Of a DNA stretch of 32,443 bases, positions 8,453 to 16,830 are shown piece by piece. Source of the DNA: an uncultured Flavobacteriales bacterium (GTDB taxonomy: Bacteria; Bacteroidota; Bacteroidia; Flavobacteriales_D; Sanyastnellaceae); the NCBI GenBank assembly GCA_937884175.1, contig CALGDB010000008.1:1-32443 (forward strand). The letters are read 5' to 3'. The first letter of the stretch is position 1, and each line of letters opens with the position of its first letter. Made by a program: the position numbers and the translations under genes. The notes under the pieces are model-generated. The model was not told the DNA's origin and searched no databases. It saw only the letters and a list, made by a program, of their open reading frames with translations.

Positions 8453-9280
8453 TTACGAGACAGCCTCAGCCTTTCCCTCCAAAATCGTATCGTAAAAATT
8501 GTTGATGTCGGTGACGTAGCCTTCCTCGCCGTGGTATCCGAGAACGGGAACATCCGCATTTTCAATGGATTGGGCGGTTTCGGGAGCGAGGTGTTCCGAA
8601 CCAATAATCAGCCCATCCGAGTGCTGAATTGAAAGGGCATTCAACGCATCAAATGTGGGCGTCTCGATGCAAGCGACGGAATCTGCAGTGATGCCGTCTT
8701 GCTGCATTTTCTCCGCCATGCGGCTGTCCAATGAACCTTCGAATCCTTCGTCGTAAATGCTCGTGATGAGCTTACTGTCTGCGAAGTAGGGATCGCTCGC
8801 GAAGAGTTGCTTCAGGTATACCGGAACAGCAGCGGTCATCCAACCGTTGCAGTGGATGATGTCTGGCGCCCAGCCCAACTTCTTTACGGTCTCAAGGACG
8901 CCTCGTGCGAAGAAAATGGTTCGCTCGTCGTTGTCTTCGAATAGGTTGTCGTTCTCGTCGTGCAACACAGCCTTGCGCTTGAAGTACTCGTCGTTGTCGA
9001 TAAAGTAGACCTGCATGCGCGCCGTTGGAATGGACGCTACCTTGATGACGAGCGGATGGTCCGTGTCGTCAATCAAGAGGTTCATGCCGGAAAGACGAAT
9101 CACCTCGTGAAGTTGGTGACGGCGCTCGTTAATTTTGCCAAAACGAGGAGTGAAAACGCGAATCTCTCGTCCCTTCTCATGCACTGCCTGCGGGAGATTT
9201 CGGCTTACAGAGCTCATCTGGGTCGCGGGCAAGAATGGTACAATGTGTTGAGATATGTAGAGGATTCTTGCTTTCTCCAT
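8453..9280 (-). CDS. Glycogen/starch synthase N-terminal-domain-like protein (single GT5 domain)
   Basis: 275 residues, about half of a normal glycogen synthase. It matches only the N-terminal Rossmann domain of GT5 enzymes: ARILYISQHIVPFLPATQMS at the start, the long loop with RVFTPRFGKIN, FARGVLETVKKLGWAPDIIHCNGW near residue 130-150, then YLKQLFASDPYFADSKLITSIYDEGF. The KxGGL nucleotide-sugar motif of true synthases is replaced here (ATQMS at about residues 19-23), and the C-terminal donor-binding domain is absent, so glucosyltransferase activity is doubtful. First gene of the minus operon with DUF4270 and glmS, divergent from panC. Annotated glycogen/starch synthase in related genomes; the real role is unknown to me. 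Confidence 0.85.
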   Translation of the reverse strand: MEKARILYISQHIVPFLPATQMSSVSRNLPQAVHEKGREIRVFTPRFGKINERRHQLHEVIRLSGMNLLIDDTDHPLVIKVASIPTARMQVYFIDNDEYFKRKAVLHDENDNLFEDNDERTIFFARGVLETVKKLGWAPDIIHCNGWMTAAVPVYLKQLFASDPYFADSKLITSIYDEGFEGSLDSRMAEKMQQDGITADSVACIETPTFDALNALSIQHSDGLIIGSEHLAPETAQSIENADVPVLGYHGEEGYVTDINNFYDTILEGKAEAVS

Positions 9281-9300
9281 GGCGGCCAGTGGTTTGTTTG

Positions 9301-9340
9301 GTTCGATCGAACATCAAATGTACGTAATTTTCGGCCGAAA
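9301..9340. promoter_or_regulatory. Pair of 12-bp palindromes in divergent promoter region
   Basis: GTTCGATCGAAC (9301-9312) and TTTCGGCCGAAA (9329-9340) are both perfect 12-bp palindromes, centred 28 bases apart. The first overlaps the predicted start site of the minus-strand operon; the second sits in the spacer of its promoter. They could bind dimeric regulators acting on both directions, but no regulator is identified. Confidence 0.35.
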
Positions 9341-9345
9341 TCCAA
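9315..9345 (-). promoter_or_regulatory. Predicted promoter of the GT5-like/DUF4270/glmS operon
   Basis: On the minus strand TTG (9343-9345), a 20-base spacer and TACATTTG (9315-9322) match the Bacteroidota sigma factor consensus TTG-N(about 19)-TAnnTTTG exactly. The expected start site, near 9310, gives a leader of about 30 bases and lies inside a 12-bp palindrome. Confidence 0.6.
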
Positions 9346-9376
9346 GTAAATCCGGGCAAAACAAGGGGTTCAGGCG

Positions 9377-10231
9377 ATGAATAGGTGCACGAAAATCAAT
9401 GAGCTTAAACGCTTTATCCACGCATCAAGGGCGGAGGACAAACGGGTGGGTTTTGTGCCCACCATGGGAGCACTGCATCCGGGGCATGCCTCGCTCATTG
9501 AAAAGGCAGCACAGGCGTGTGAGGAGGTTGTTGTGAGCATTTTCGTAAATCCGACCCAATTCAACAACCGAGAAGACTTTGAGACTTACCCCCTGACGAT
9601 CGATAAGGATCTAGAAGTCGCGCAGCAAGCTGGCGCCACGGTGGTTTTTGCCCCCCATGTGGAGGAGCTGTATGGAGGTGATCTCGCAGTTGCACCGGTG
9701 GATTACGGGCAATTGACCTTGGCGTACGAAGGACAGAAACGCCTAGGCCACTTCGATGGCGTGGTCGCTGTGGTACGCAAACTGTTTTCAGCGGTGGAGG
9801 CAGATGCGGCATTCTTTGGGAAGAAAGATTTGCAGCAGCTGGCGGTAATCCGGAGGCTGGCTAAAGAGGAGTTCATGGGTCTTGAAATCGTAGATTGCCC
9901 GCTGATTCGCGAATCCGATGGATTGGCCATGAGCAGCCGTAATGTTCGGCTGGTTGGAGAATCCCGACAGACAGCCCTCATCCTTTACTGCTGGCTGAAC
10001 CGCATCAAAAAAGAGGTTTGTAACCAAGGTGACATCCCAACCACGCTTCGGGCGATCGAGTCGGAAGCGGCTGAGATGGAGGGTTTGGAGTTGGAATACA
10101 TCGATGTGGTGAATGGCTCGTCGTTTAGGCCGCTGCATGATGGGCCTGTCGACTCCGAGGCGTTTGCCATTGTCGCCGCTGAAGTGGGCGGGGTTCGCTT
10201 GATTGACAATTGCGCTTTGGCCTGTTCGTAA
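9377..10231 (+). CDS. panC: Pantothenate synthetase
   Basis: 284 residues, normal length. Condenses pantoate and beta-alanine with ATP to pantothenate, the last step toward vitamin B5 and CoA. Recognised by [16 protein letters not shown] (HxGH nucleotide-binding motif), [51 protein letters not shown], and the KMSKS-like region [15 protein letters not shown]. Starts at the ATG at 9377, divergent from the GT5-like operon by 96 bases. No panD (aspartate decarboxylase) follows, although I recall panC-panD as a common pair in this phylum; tatA follows after 62 bases. Confidence 0.97.
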   Translation: MNRCTKINELKRFIHASRAEDKRVGFVPTMGALHPGHASLIEKAAQACEEVVVSIFVNPTQFNNREDFETYPLTIDKDLEVAQQAGATVVFAPHVEELYGGDLAVAPVDYGQLTLAYEGQKRLGHFDGVVAVVRKLFSAVEADAAFFGKKDLQQLAVIRRLAKEEFMGLEIVDCPLIRESDGLAMSSRNVRLVGESRQTALILYCWLNRIKKEVCNQGDIPTTLRAIESEAAEMEGLELEYIDVVNGSSFRPLHDGPVDSEAFAIVAAEVGGVRLIDNCALACS

Positions 10232-10293
10232 CCCCGTGCCCCGAAGCGTGCGGGATTGGTAATTTCTTCAGACCTTCGGAAAAATTTTTGGCC

Positions 10294-10464
10294 ATGTTCA
10301 ATGCAATGAATCCCGGTTCTATTCTGCTCATCGCACTTGTGGTGCTTTTGTTGTTTGGCGGAAAGAAAATTCCTGAGTTGATGAAGGGACTTGGGCGGGG
10401 CGTGAAGGAATTCAAAGACGCGACCAACAAAGATGAGAAGGAACAAGACGGTTCTGAGCGCTAA
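10294..10464 (+). CDS. tatA: Twin-arginine translocase subunit TatA/TatE
   Basis: 56 residues from the ATG at 10294 (an alternative in-frame ATG is four codons later; the upstream extension into panC is not protein-like). Membrane component that forms the pore for folded proteins with twin-arginine signals. It has one N-terminal hydrophobic helix ([15 protein letters not shown]), the conserved [20 protein letters not shown] hinge and amphipathic helix, and a short charged tail. The length is near the minimum for TatA. Its TAA overlaps the ATG of the next gene by one base (TAATG), so the two are probably coupled. TatC is not in the window. Confidence 0.93.
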   Translation: MFNAMNPGSILLIALVVLLLFGGKKIPELMKGLGRGVKEFKDATNKDEKEQDGSER

Positions 10465-11762
10465 TGGAGCGAATGACGGCGCACCTTTGTGCATGTGCAC
10501 TCAGCTTGGCTGCGGCCATGGGTTGGGGCCACGCCTCGACTCCGACGGCTGAACAATTTGCCATTTCCGACACGCTCGCATCCGATACCGTCGCATTTAG
10601 CGCTGATGAGTCGTTGCTCCTAGGGCCTTCTCCATCGGAATTGGCGTGGCTCGATTACCTTGAAGAGAACTGGTGCTTTTCTTCGGACACCAGTCTGCTG
10701 AATATCCACAATTATGAAGAGGGCGAAACCCCGGCACTGGATACAGCCGCCATACAGGCTCGCATGGAGTGGCTTGATAGCCGATCGCCGTTGGACCTCG
10801 CTTGGAATCCGGTGGCTCATTCGCGCATCGCCTTTTACGCCAGCAAACGCAAGAAGCACCTAGGCACCATGCTCGGACGTGCTCCAGGCTACTTTCCCCT
10901 TTTTGAAGAAACCCTCGATCGCCACGGCCTCCCCTTGGAACTGAAGTACCTTGCAGTGGTGGAATCCGGGCTGAACCCGATGGCCTGTTCCCACGCCGGT
11001 GCCCGCGGTCTGTGGCAGTTCATGTACGCGACGGCCAAGTATCAAGGCCTGCGCATTGACTCATACATCGATGAACGGCGGGATCCGGTCCGCAGCACGG
11101 AGGCGGCCTGCAAGTACCTGAGCCGACTGTACTCCCTGTACGACGATTGGTACCTCGCGTTGGCTGCGTACAATGCCGGTCCTGGCAATGTGAACCGAGC
11201 GATTCGCCGCAGCGGGGGCAAACGAAACTTCTGGGAGATTCGGTTTTTCCTGCCGCGTGAAACCCGTAATTACGTCCCTGCCTTCATGGCGGTGACTTAC
11301 ATCATGGAGTTCCCCGCCGAACACAATATTTTCCCCCGCGATGTCGCGCCACATTTTGCGTTTCTGGACACCGTGATGGTGGACGAGGTGATGCGCTTTG
11401 ACCAAATCGCCCCGCTATTGGACCTCGATGAATCGACGCTCGCACGGTTGAACCCCATGTATCGAATGGACATTGTTCCCGCCACAGAGGGACATTGGCC
11501 ACTCGTATTGCCCCAGATGGAGATCCCGGCTTTTTTGGCCTTCCAAGATAGCATGCGGCTCATCGAACCCGAAAGAAACCCGGAAATCGTATTTGTTCCG
11601 GAGCCGGTAACCTACCGAGTAAAGAGCGGCGACGTACTGGGAAAGATCGCTGACCGCTATGGAGTAAGTGTCCGGCAGCTCAGAGAATGGAACGACCTAT
11701 CCGGATCCATGATTCGAATCGGGCAAAAGTTGATCATCCATGCAGACCCCAGTAAGCTTTAA
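10464..11762 (+). CDS. Membrane-bound lytic murein transglycosylase, MltD-like, with LysM
   Basis: 432 residues. Cleaves peptidoglycan glycan strands to anhydro-muropeptides at the cell wall. Order: hydrophobic N-terminal export signal (about residues 5-24), a linker region, the SLT goose-lysozyme-like domain with catalytic Glu in VVESGLNPMACSHAGARGLW (near residue 167) and LALAAYNAGPGNVNRAI, then a C-terminal LysM repeat (TYRVKSGDVLGKIADRYGVS... IRIGQKLIIH) for glycan binding. Only one LysM is evident, against two or three in E. coli MltD. Start codon overlaps the tatA stop by one base; its end overlaps the DUF4837 gene by 23 bases. Confidence 0.94.
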   Translation: MERMTAHLCACALSLAAAMGWGHASTPTAEQFAISDTLASDTVAFSADESLLLGPSPSELAWLDYLEENWCFSSDTSLLNIHNYEEGETPALDTAAIQARMEWLDSRSPLDLAWNPVAHSRIAFYASKRKKHLGTMLGRAPGYFPLFEETLDRHGLPLELKYLAVVESGLNPMACSHAGARGLWQFMYATAKYQGLRIDSYIDERRDPVRSTEAACKYLSRLYSLYDDWYLALAAYNAGPGNVNRAIRRSGGKRNFWEIRFFLPRETRNYVPAFMAVTYIMEFPAEHNIFPRDVAPHFAFLDTVMVDEVMRFDQIAPLLDLDESTLARLNPMYRMDIVPATEGHWPLVLPQMEIPAFLAFQDSMRLIEPERNPEIVFVPEPVTYRVKSGDVLGKIADRYGVSVRQLREWNDLSGSMIRIGQKLIIHADPSKL

Positions 11763-12792
11763 ATCCGTCGTTATTGCCCTTTGCGTTGTGCTCGCTTCAT
11801 GCGGAAGCCAGGAGGGCGCGCGTTCAGCCTTGACGGGGAAAGTCGGCGCGGCGGGTGAAATTGTGGTGGTCTGCGATGAAACGGTGTGGAGCGGAGCAGC
11901 GGGCGACACCCTGCGGGCGATTTTTGACCAGCCCTTTCCGGTTTTGCCGCAATACGAGCCGTGGTTCGACCTCGTGCACCTCGAGCCAGAGTCGTTTGAC
12001 CGGTTTTGGAAACCGCACCGCAACGTCATCATCCTCGAGTTGGCAGATCGCGTGGATACCCAGATCCCGGAAATCAAGATTTTTAAGGAAAAATATGCCC
12101 ATGAACAGCTGTACGTCGTCGGTAAAGCCCGCGACGCGGCAGGGTTGGCAACGGCTTTGGATGCTCGTGGCTTGGAGCTGCTGAGCGCATTTCATCGGAT
12201 TGAGGTGGATCGCTACGCGGGGCTCATTGGCTTGAGTGAAAACGAGGTGATCCGCGACGAATTAGGCCAACGAGCAGGGCTTCAACTCACCGTCCCACGC
12301 GATGCCCGATGGGCCAAAAAGGCGGCCGACTTTCTGTGGATTGATCGCCAATTGACCCGAATGAAAGGCGGGGACAACCACGACGTTCAGCAGGGTTTTT
12401 TTGTTTACCGCGAGCCGTACTCAAGCGATGATCAGTTTTCGATGCAAGCCCGGTTAAGCAAGAGGAATGAAGTGCTCAAGGACCACGTGCCCGGTCCAAC
12501 GCCTCGCTCGTTCATGACAACTGAAATACGCTACACCCCTTCGTACGAGGAGGTGGTATTTAATGGCGGTTTTACCTCTGAATTGCGCGGATTGTGGCGC
12601 ATCGAAGGCGACTACATGGGCGGGCCGTTTTACAGCCTTACCACCTACGATGAGCGCAGCGGAGAATTGGTGACGGTGGAGGGATACGCTTACGCCCCCT
12701 TCTTCGACAAACGCGAATACATGCGCGAAGTCGAGGCCATTGTGCGCTCTCTCGTCTGGTACGAAGCCCCAACGCCCGTACCGACGCCATGA
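11740..12792 (+). CDS. DUF4837 family lipoprotein
   Basis: 350 residues. Signal peptide with lipobox VLASC (Cys21). The mature protein starts with a region (GEIVVVCDETVWSGAAGDTLR, DLVHLEPESFDRFWKPHRNVI) that I recognise as DUF4837, a Bacteroidota-specific lipoprotein family without an established function. It is co-encoded with tatA and the transglycosylase: the ATG lies 23 bases inside the mltD-like gene, and the TGA shares ATGA with the next gene. The gene order suggests a role in the envelope. Confidence 0.9.
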   Translation: MQTPVSFKSVVIALCVVLASCGSQEGARSALTGKVGAAGEIVVVCDETVWSGAAGDTLRAIFDQPFPVLPQYEPWFDLVHLEPESFDRFWKPHRNVIILELADRVDTQIPEIKIFKEKYAHEQLYVVGKARDAAGLATALDARGLELLSAFHRIEVDRYAGLIGLSENEVIRDELGQRAGLQLTVPRDARWAKKAADFLWIDRQLTRMKGGDNHDVQQGFFVYREPYSSDDQFSMQARLSKRNEVLKDHVPGPTPRSFMTTEIRYTPSYEEVVFNGGFTSELRGLWRIEGDYMGGPFYSLTTYDERSGELVTVEGYAYAPFFDKREYMREVEAIVRSLVWYEAPTPVPTP

Positions 12793-13805
12793 GGGGAGCT
12801 GGGTTTTGGTTGGCGGTGTTGTCGTGGGCGGCAATTGGTTGCGCACCGGAAACCACGCCTGCGCAATGGGATTTTGACTCCAGCATTCGCGCCCTGACTG
12901 TGGCGCCCAATGGCGACGTATGGTGGGCTGGTTCGGCGGGGCTTGTCGGGCACCATGCAGATGGAGTGTGGGCTATTGATACGCTGCGAAGCCCAAAAGG
13001 GGACACACCAGCCTTCCGTTCCGTCGCGGTGACCGACGAGGCGGCTTTCATTTTGAGCATCGTGTCGCCGGCTCTTCTCTACCGTAAACTGCACACCGAA
13101 GACACCTGGAGCGTGGTGTACACTAACACGGATTCCCTGGCCTTTTTTGACAGCATGCACTTCTGGGACAACCGGGAGGGCATTGCCATGGGCGATCCGT
13201 TGGGAGCATGCTTGTGCGTTATAGTCACCCGGGACGGCGGGGAGACGTGGTCGGCAGTGTCTTGTGAGGACTTGCCGCCGGCAGAGGAAGCTGCATTTGC
13301 CGCCTCCAACGGGAATATCGCATTGCGGGGGGATGAGGTGTGGATTGCCACAGGGGGCGTGGCTTCACGGATTTTTCGCTCGCCGGATCGGGGGCGAACT
13401 TGGGAAGTGGTCGAGACACCTATTGTGCAGGGAGGAGCTATGACGGGAATGTTCAGCGTAGCCCGTTGCGATGAGGCAAACGGAATGGGGTGGGGCGGAA
13501 ATTGGGAAGTGATGGACGATAATGCGGCCAACAAAATTGCCACTGCAGATGGCGGAGCGACTTGGGAATTAGTGACGCCAGGTGCCGGTCCGGGCTACCG
13601 ATCGTGCGTGCAGTACGTGCCGCACTCCGACTGTCAATCGATTTGGGCCGTAGGCATTCCAGGGATCAGCCGTTCAGGGGACGGCGGCGCAACTTGGACT
13701 ACTGAGCCTGATAGCAATTTCTACACAGTTCGGTTCACCCCAGATGGACAAACCGCCTGGCTCGCTGGGCGCGGCAAGGTTGCCTGCCGTCCGGTCCAGC
13801 ACTGA
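12789..13805 (+). CDS. Asp-box (BNR-repeat) beta-propeller lipoprotein
   Basis: 338 residues. The signal peptide ends in the lipobox AAIGC (Cys18). Four Asp-box motifs are visible: TRDGGETW (about residue 146), SPDRGRTW (198), TADGGATW (251) and SGDGGATW (296), the SxDxGxxW signature found in sialidases, YCF48/HCF136-like and other beta propellers. The catalytic arginines of sialidases are not evident, so I infer a binding or scaffold propeller. The ATG overlaps the previous stop (ATGA), making it the last gene of the panC-tatA-mltD-DUF4837 block. Its TGA abuts the stop of the convergent M1 peptidase gene (TGATCA), with no spacer. Confidence 0.87.
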   Translation: MRGAGFWLAVLSWAAIGCAPETTPAQWDFDSSIRALTVAPNGDVWWAGSAGLVGHHADGVWAIDTLRSPKGDTPAFRSVAVTDEAAFILSIVSPALLYRKLHTEDTWSVVYTNTDSLAFFDSMHFWDNREGIAMGDPLGACLCVIVTRDGGETWSAVSCEDLPPAEEAAFAASNGNIALRGDEVWIATGGVASRIFRSPDRGRTWEVVETPIVQGGAMTGMFSVARCDEANGMGWGGNWEVMDDNAANKIATADGGATWELVTPGAGPGYRSCVQYVPHSDCQSIWAVGIPGISRSGDGGATWTTEPDSNFYTVRFTPDGQTAWLAGRGKVACRPVQH

Positions 13806-16289
13806 TCACTTCACTACGACGGTCTGTCCCGGCTGGTTGTTGACGCCTATGACGTACGTGCCGGCCCTCCAATTGGAGGCGTCTAATTGCCATTGGGTCG
13901 TGCCCGCAGGAGGGCGTACCGATGCCGTCAATTGGCCGGCGGCATTCCACACGTTCAACCGATGGATTTCGGTGTTGTTGCGCACGGTGAGTTGGTCTAC
14001 AAAGGGATTCGGCCAAACGTTGGCGAGCGCGCCTGCAGGCTCAGGCTCGAGCCCAACATAGACGTCCCCTTTGGCAAAGGCGTATTGCCCTTTCTTCAAG
14101 TCCAACACCCGGAAGAGGCCGGCGCCGTTGGCAAGCGAACCGGGCTGCCATTCGTAGGATTGACACTCCTGCCAAGGCTCGCTGGCATCAGGACGCCACG
14201 CGAGAAAACCGCTGGCCTCAGTACCTCCGTAGAGTTCATAATCCAATGCGTTGACATCGTTTCCGTAGTATTGCAACCGCGCATCGAGGTGGGTGCCTTC
14301 GGGCCAAATGCCGTCGACCACCCAAAAGTGGGTGGTGCTGAGCTCGTCTAGGTACGGTGCGACGGGCCCTTGGTCGGGGGCCGCCCAGTGGTGCTCAACC
14401 CGCACCAGCGCAGAGTCCCCTTCCGGCATCGCATCGCATCCCACCCGCATTTGCACCCAGGGCAAGTTTTGGATGCCCTCGGTGTCGTCGATGGTGTACA
14501 TGAAGTCCATGCGGCCTTGGTTCAAGCGCCCGTTTGGGTTGAGCGCGATGAGCGCCGGTTGGTCGATTCCGGGGTGGTCAATCACGACCTCATCGTACTG
14601 GCCACTTGCGACGATTTCGGTGTCGTACCGGTTCCAATTGGCGTCCCAAACGGCCACATCCAACGGCTCCGACATGTGGTAGTTGTCGCAGGCGCGGAGT
14701 TTTTGCTGTAAGTGCAACATCGACTGCTGCGCCCCCGTCGTCACCGCGGAATCCAGAACCCAGGTGGAGAACCCCGGCTGCAGCACTTGGGCTTCAAACC
14801 ACGGTGTCATGTCCACACCGGTGACCTCCTCCAAGGTTGCCTCGAACTGGGCAGCGTCCATGTAGCTGTCATACAGCTCGGCCAGCACCGATTGCATCCC
14901 GGATCGGAACAGTTCGTCGCCGAGGTAGGCACGCAGGTTGTGCACAATCGATGCGCCTTTGTAGTAGGTGTGGCGTCCGTAGATTTCCTCATCGGGCATG
15001 GGCGAAAGCGGGTGGAAGCCGTTGTCTTGGATGTGGCACTCTTCAAGGACAAACAGCTGGTTGTCTTTGACCACATCAATGAAAGCTTCTTCGCCGTCTT
15101 TCCACTCGACGAACAGGTGTGAGCTGTACTCCGCAGGCCCTTCCTTCAGCCACATGTGGTTATGGATGCGCGGCGCAACGATGTCGCCCCACCAATGGTG
15201 TCCGAGTTCGTGGCTGAACAGGTCGCCGTTGGCCACGAGCCCTTCGCCCACCATGAATTGCGGATAAGCGATGTTGGTGGGGATTTCGAGGGCGCCGTCG
15301 GTGGTCAACACGTACCCGACGCGTTCCCAGGCGTAAGGCCCCCACCAGTATTCCAAGGCGTCGATTGCGAAGCCCAACTCCTGGAATTTCGTGACCATGG
15401 GCCCGATGTGCTCGGGCTTGCTGGTGAGGCGCACGGGCACGTCCCCATAAACTCCGGTATGCACGTAATTCGAGTCCACGTAAGGCGCCACCGCGATGGC
15501 GGATTGGTGGGTCGTAATGGGGTGGGTCAGCTCGAAGCTGCGCTGAATGGTGTCGCCAGCCAACACCTGTTCACCAATGAGGTGGCCTTGACAATGCGCC
15601 GTGCGTCCGCCGGCACTGGTGACGTGGTAAGTGTAGGTGGCGCGCTCGACGAAGTTGTCAAAACACGGGTACCACACCTTGCCAAAGTTGGGCGGGATGG
15701 TGGTCAACCCGATGCCCAAGTTGTAGATGTAGTCGCTCACGAAATAAAAACCGCCCCAGTAGGGATCTTGGTATGGCGAGCCTTGGTACCAGACGTCGAT
15801 GGCGTAGATCTGCTCGGTGGCCCAGCCGCCTTCCGGCGCATCGATGTGCATCTCTGATTCTCCTTGATCAAAAGCCACCGCAGCGCCATTGATGTGGATA
15901 CTGTCCACAGTCAATTCCACCAAGTCGAACCAAAGGTCCGTGGCCGCCGCATCCAATACCTCCAGCTCAATGGCTGCGTGGGCGTCGAGGAGCTGGTAAC
16001 TATAATCGGTCACGTCCAACGTCAACTCGTACGTGTGCACATCGAATGAATCGCTCCGCGCAATGGAGGGTTCCATGTCGTAGTTCATCATCCACCGAGG
16101 CGCAGGCGTGGGTTCGACGTCCCGGCGTTCATCAGCCTGGTGGCGGTAGTGGTGGCACTGCACTGGGTTGAACACGCGCGGCGCGCGAAAAAGACTTTGG
16201 TCAGCGGATTCTTGGGACAGGACGGGCAGGGCCAACAAAAGGGCCAAGGCGCCCAGCCCAACGATTCGCATAAGATGTGAGTGCTGCAT
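13806..16289 (-). CDS. Secreted M1-family aminopeptidase with T9SS sorting domain
   Basis: 827 residues. Signal peptide (MRIVGLGALALLLALPVLSQ, from residue 7; the start may be either ATG, 16289 or 16271). An N-terminal beta domain is followed by the M1 catalytic core: the exopeptidase loop GALEIPTN (GAMEN equivalent, near residue 332) and the zinc site HELGHHWWGD (near 362) with the downstream Glu in WLKEGPAEYSSHLF. The last about 75 residues (VWPNPFVDQLTV ... WRAGTYVIGVNNQPGQTVVVK) form a type A T9SS C-terminal sorting domain, so the enzyme is probably exported through the outer membrane and attached or released. It likely feeds on peptides outside the cell. Divergent from the FKBP gene by 35 bases; tail-to-tail with the Asp-box gene. 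Confidence 0.93.
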   Translation of the reverse strand: MQHSHLMRIVGLGALALLLALPVLSQESADQSLFRAPRVFNPVQCHHYRHQADERRDVEPTPAPRWMMNYDMEPSIARSDSFDVHTYELTLDVTDYSYQLLDAHAAIELEVLDAAATDLWFDLVELTVDSIHINGAAVAFDQGESEMHIDAPEGGWATEQIYAIDVWYQGSPYQDPYWGGFYFVSDYIYNLGIGLTTIPPNFGKVWYPCFDNFVERATYTYHVTSAGGRTAHCQGHLIGEQVLAGDTIQRSFELTHPITTHQSAIAVAPYVDSNYVHTGVYGDVPVRLTSKPEHIGPMVTKFQELGFAIDALEYWWGPYAWERVGYVLTTDGALEIPTNIAYPQFMVGEGLVANGDLFSHELGHHWWGDIVAPRIHNHMWLKEGPAEYSSHLFVEWKDGEEAFIDVVKDNQLFVLEECHIQDNGFHPLSPMPDEEIYGRHTYYKGASIVHNLRAYLGDELFRSGMQSVLAELYDSYMDAAQFEATLEEVTGVDMTPWFEAQVLQPGFSTWVLDSAVTTGAQQSMLHLQQKLRACDNYHMSEPLDVAVWDANWNRYDTEIVASGQYDEVVIDHPGIDQPALIALNPNGRLNQGRMDFMYTIDDTEGIQNLPWVQMRVGCDAMPEGDSALVRVEHHWAAPDQGPVAPYLDELSTTHFWVVDGIWPEGTHLDARLQYYGNDVNALDYELYGGTEASGFLAWRPDASEPWQECQSYEWQPGSLANGAGLFRVLDLKKGQYAFAKGDVYVGLEPEPAGALANVWPNPFVDQLTVRNNTEIHRLNVWNAAGQLTASVRPPAGTTQWQLDASNWRAGTYVIGVNNQPGQTVVVK

Positions 16290-16312
16290 GTGGCCAATTT
16301 ACACCAACCGCC

Positions 16313-16320
16313 TACTTTCG
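16313..16320 (+). promoter_or_regulatory. Predicted -7 promoter box of the FKBP gene
   Basis: TACTTTCG, one mismatch from TAnnTTTG, lies exactly four bases before the ATG at 16325, so the transcript would begin at or next to the start codon. No good TTG -33 element is visible upstream. Confidence 0.4.
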
Positions 16321-16324
16321 TGGC

Positions 16325-16798
16325 ATGAACAACGCATCCATTGCCCCCGGAAAATTCGTCGAAATCAGCTACATCCTTCGAGAAGCTAATGGTGATTCAG
16401 AGGAGTTGGAAATCTGCCCAGCGGACGCCCCCTTTGGATTCATGACGGGAGAAGAGCAGGTCCTTCCGGCGTTTGAAGCGGCATTGAACGGCCTGAAGCC
16501 GGGCGACTCTTTTGACTTCAAGCTTTCGGTCGAAGACGCGTACGGCGAAGAGGACGAGGAGGCCTACGTTGAAGTGCCCAAATCCGCTTTCATCGTGGAC
16601 GGCGAATTGGACGAAAGTGTACTGGAAATCGGAGAGGTGGTTCCCATGCAAACGGAAGACGGCGAAGAAGTCATTGGTGTGGTGGCGGAGCTGCGGTTGA
16701 ATTCTGTTGTGGTGGATTTTAACCACCCCTTTGCAGGCTTGGAACTGCATTTTGTCGGTGAGGTGTTGCGGGTTCTGGATGCGCCTCCAGTTCGTTGA
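16325..16798 (+). CDS. FKBP-type peptidyl-prolyl isomerase, SlyD-like
   Basis: 157 residues from ATG 16325 (the frame extends upstream but overlaps the divergent gene). Catalyses prolyl cis/trans isomerisation and probably acts as a cytoplasmic chaperone; no signal peptide. Typical SlyD order: FKBP half (VEISYILREANGD, FMTGEEQVLPAFEAALNGLKPGD), an inserted IF domain (SVEDAYGEEDEEAYVEVPKSAF...), then the return strand VVDFNHPFAGLELHFVGEVL. The His-rich metal-binding tail of E. coli SlyD is missing. Ends 32 bases before thiL. Confidence 0.93.
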   Translation: MNNASIAPGKFVEISYILREANGDSEELEICPADAPFGFMTGEEQVLPAFEAALNGLKPGDSFDFKLSVEDAYGEEDEEAYVEVPKSAFIVDGELDESVLEIGEVVPMQTEDGEEVIGVVAELRLNSVVVDFNHPFAGLELHFVGEVLRVLDAPPVR

Positions 16799-16826
16799 TT
16801 GGCAAAAAGATTCAACGGTACCTTTG
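16795..16826 (+). promoter_or_regulatory. Predicted promoter of the thiL-asnB operon
   Basis: TACCTTTG (16819-16826) is a perfect TAnnTTTG box; TTG lies 21 bases upstream (16795-16797) and another 17 bases upstream (16799-16801). The box ends four bases before the thiL ATG, so a leaderless transcript is predicted. Confidence 0.6.
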
Positions 16827-16830
16827 AGGC

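Noticed and set aside
10232-10293. Possible panD remnant or terminator between panC and tatA
   Set aside because: The 62 bases hold no hairpin with T run and no recognisable protein fragment.
15156-15857. 233-codon plus-strand open frame
   Set aside because: Antisense to the M1 peptidase catalytic domain, which is clearly the coding strand.
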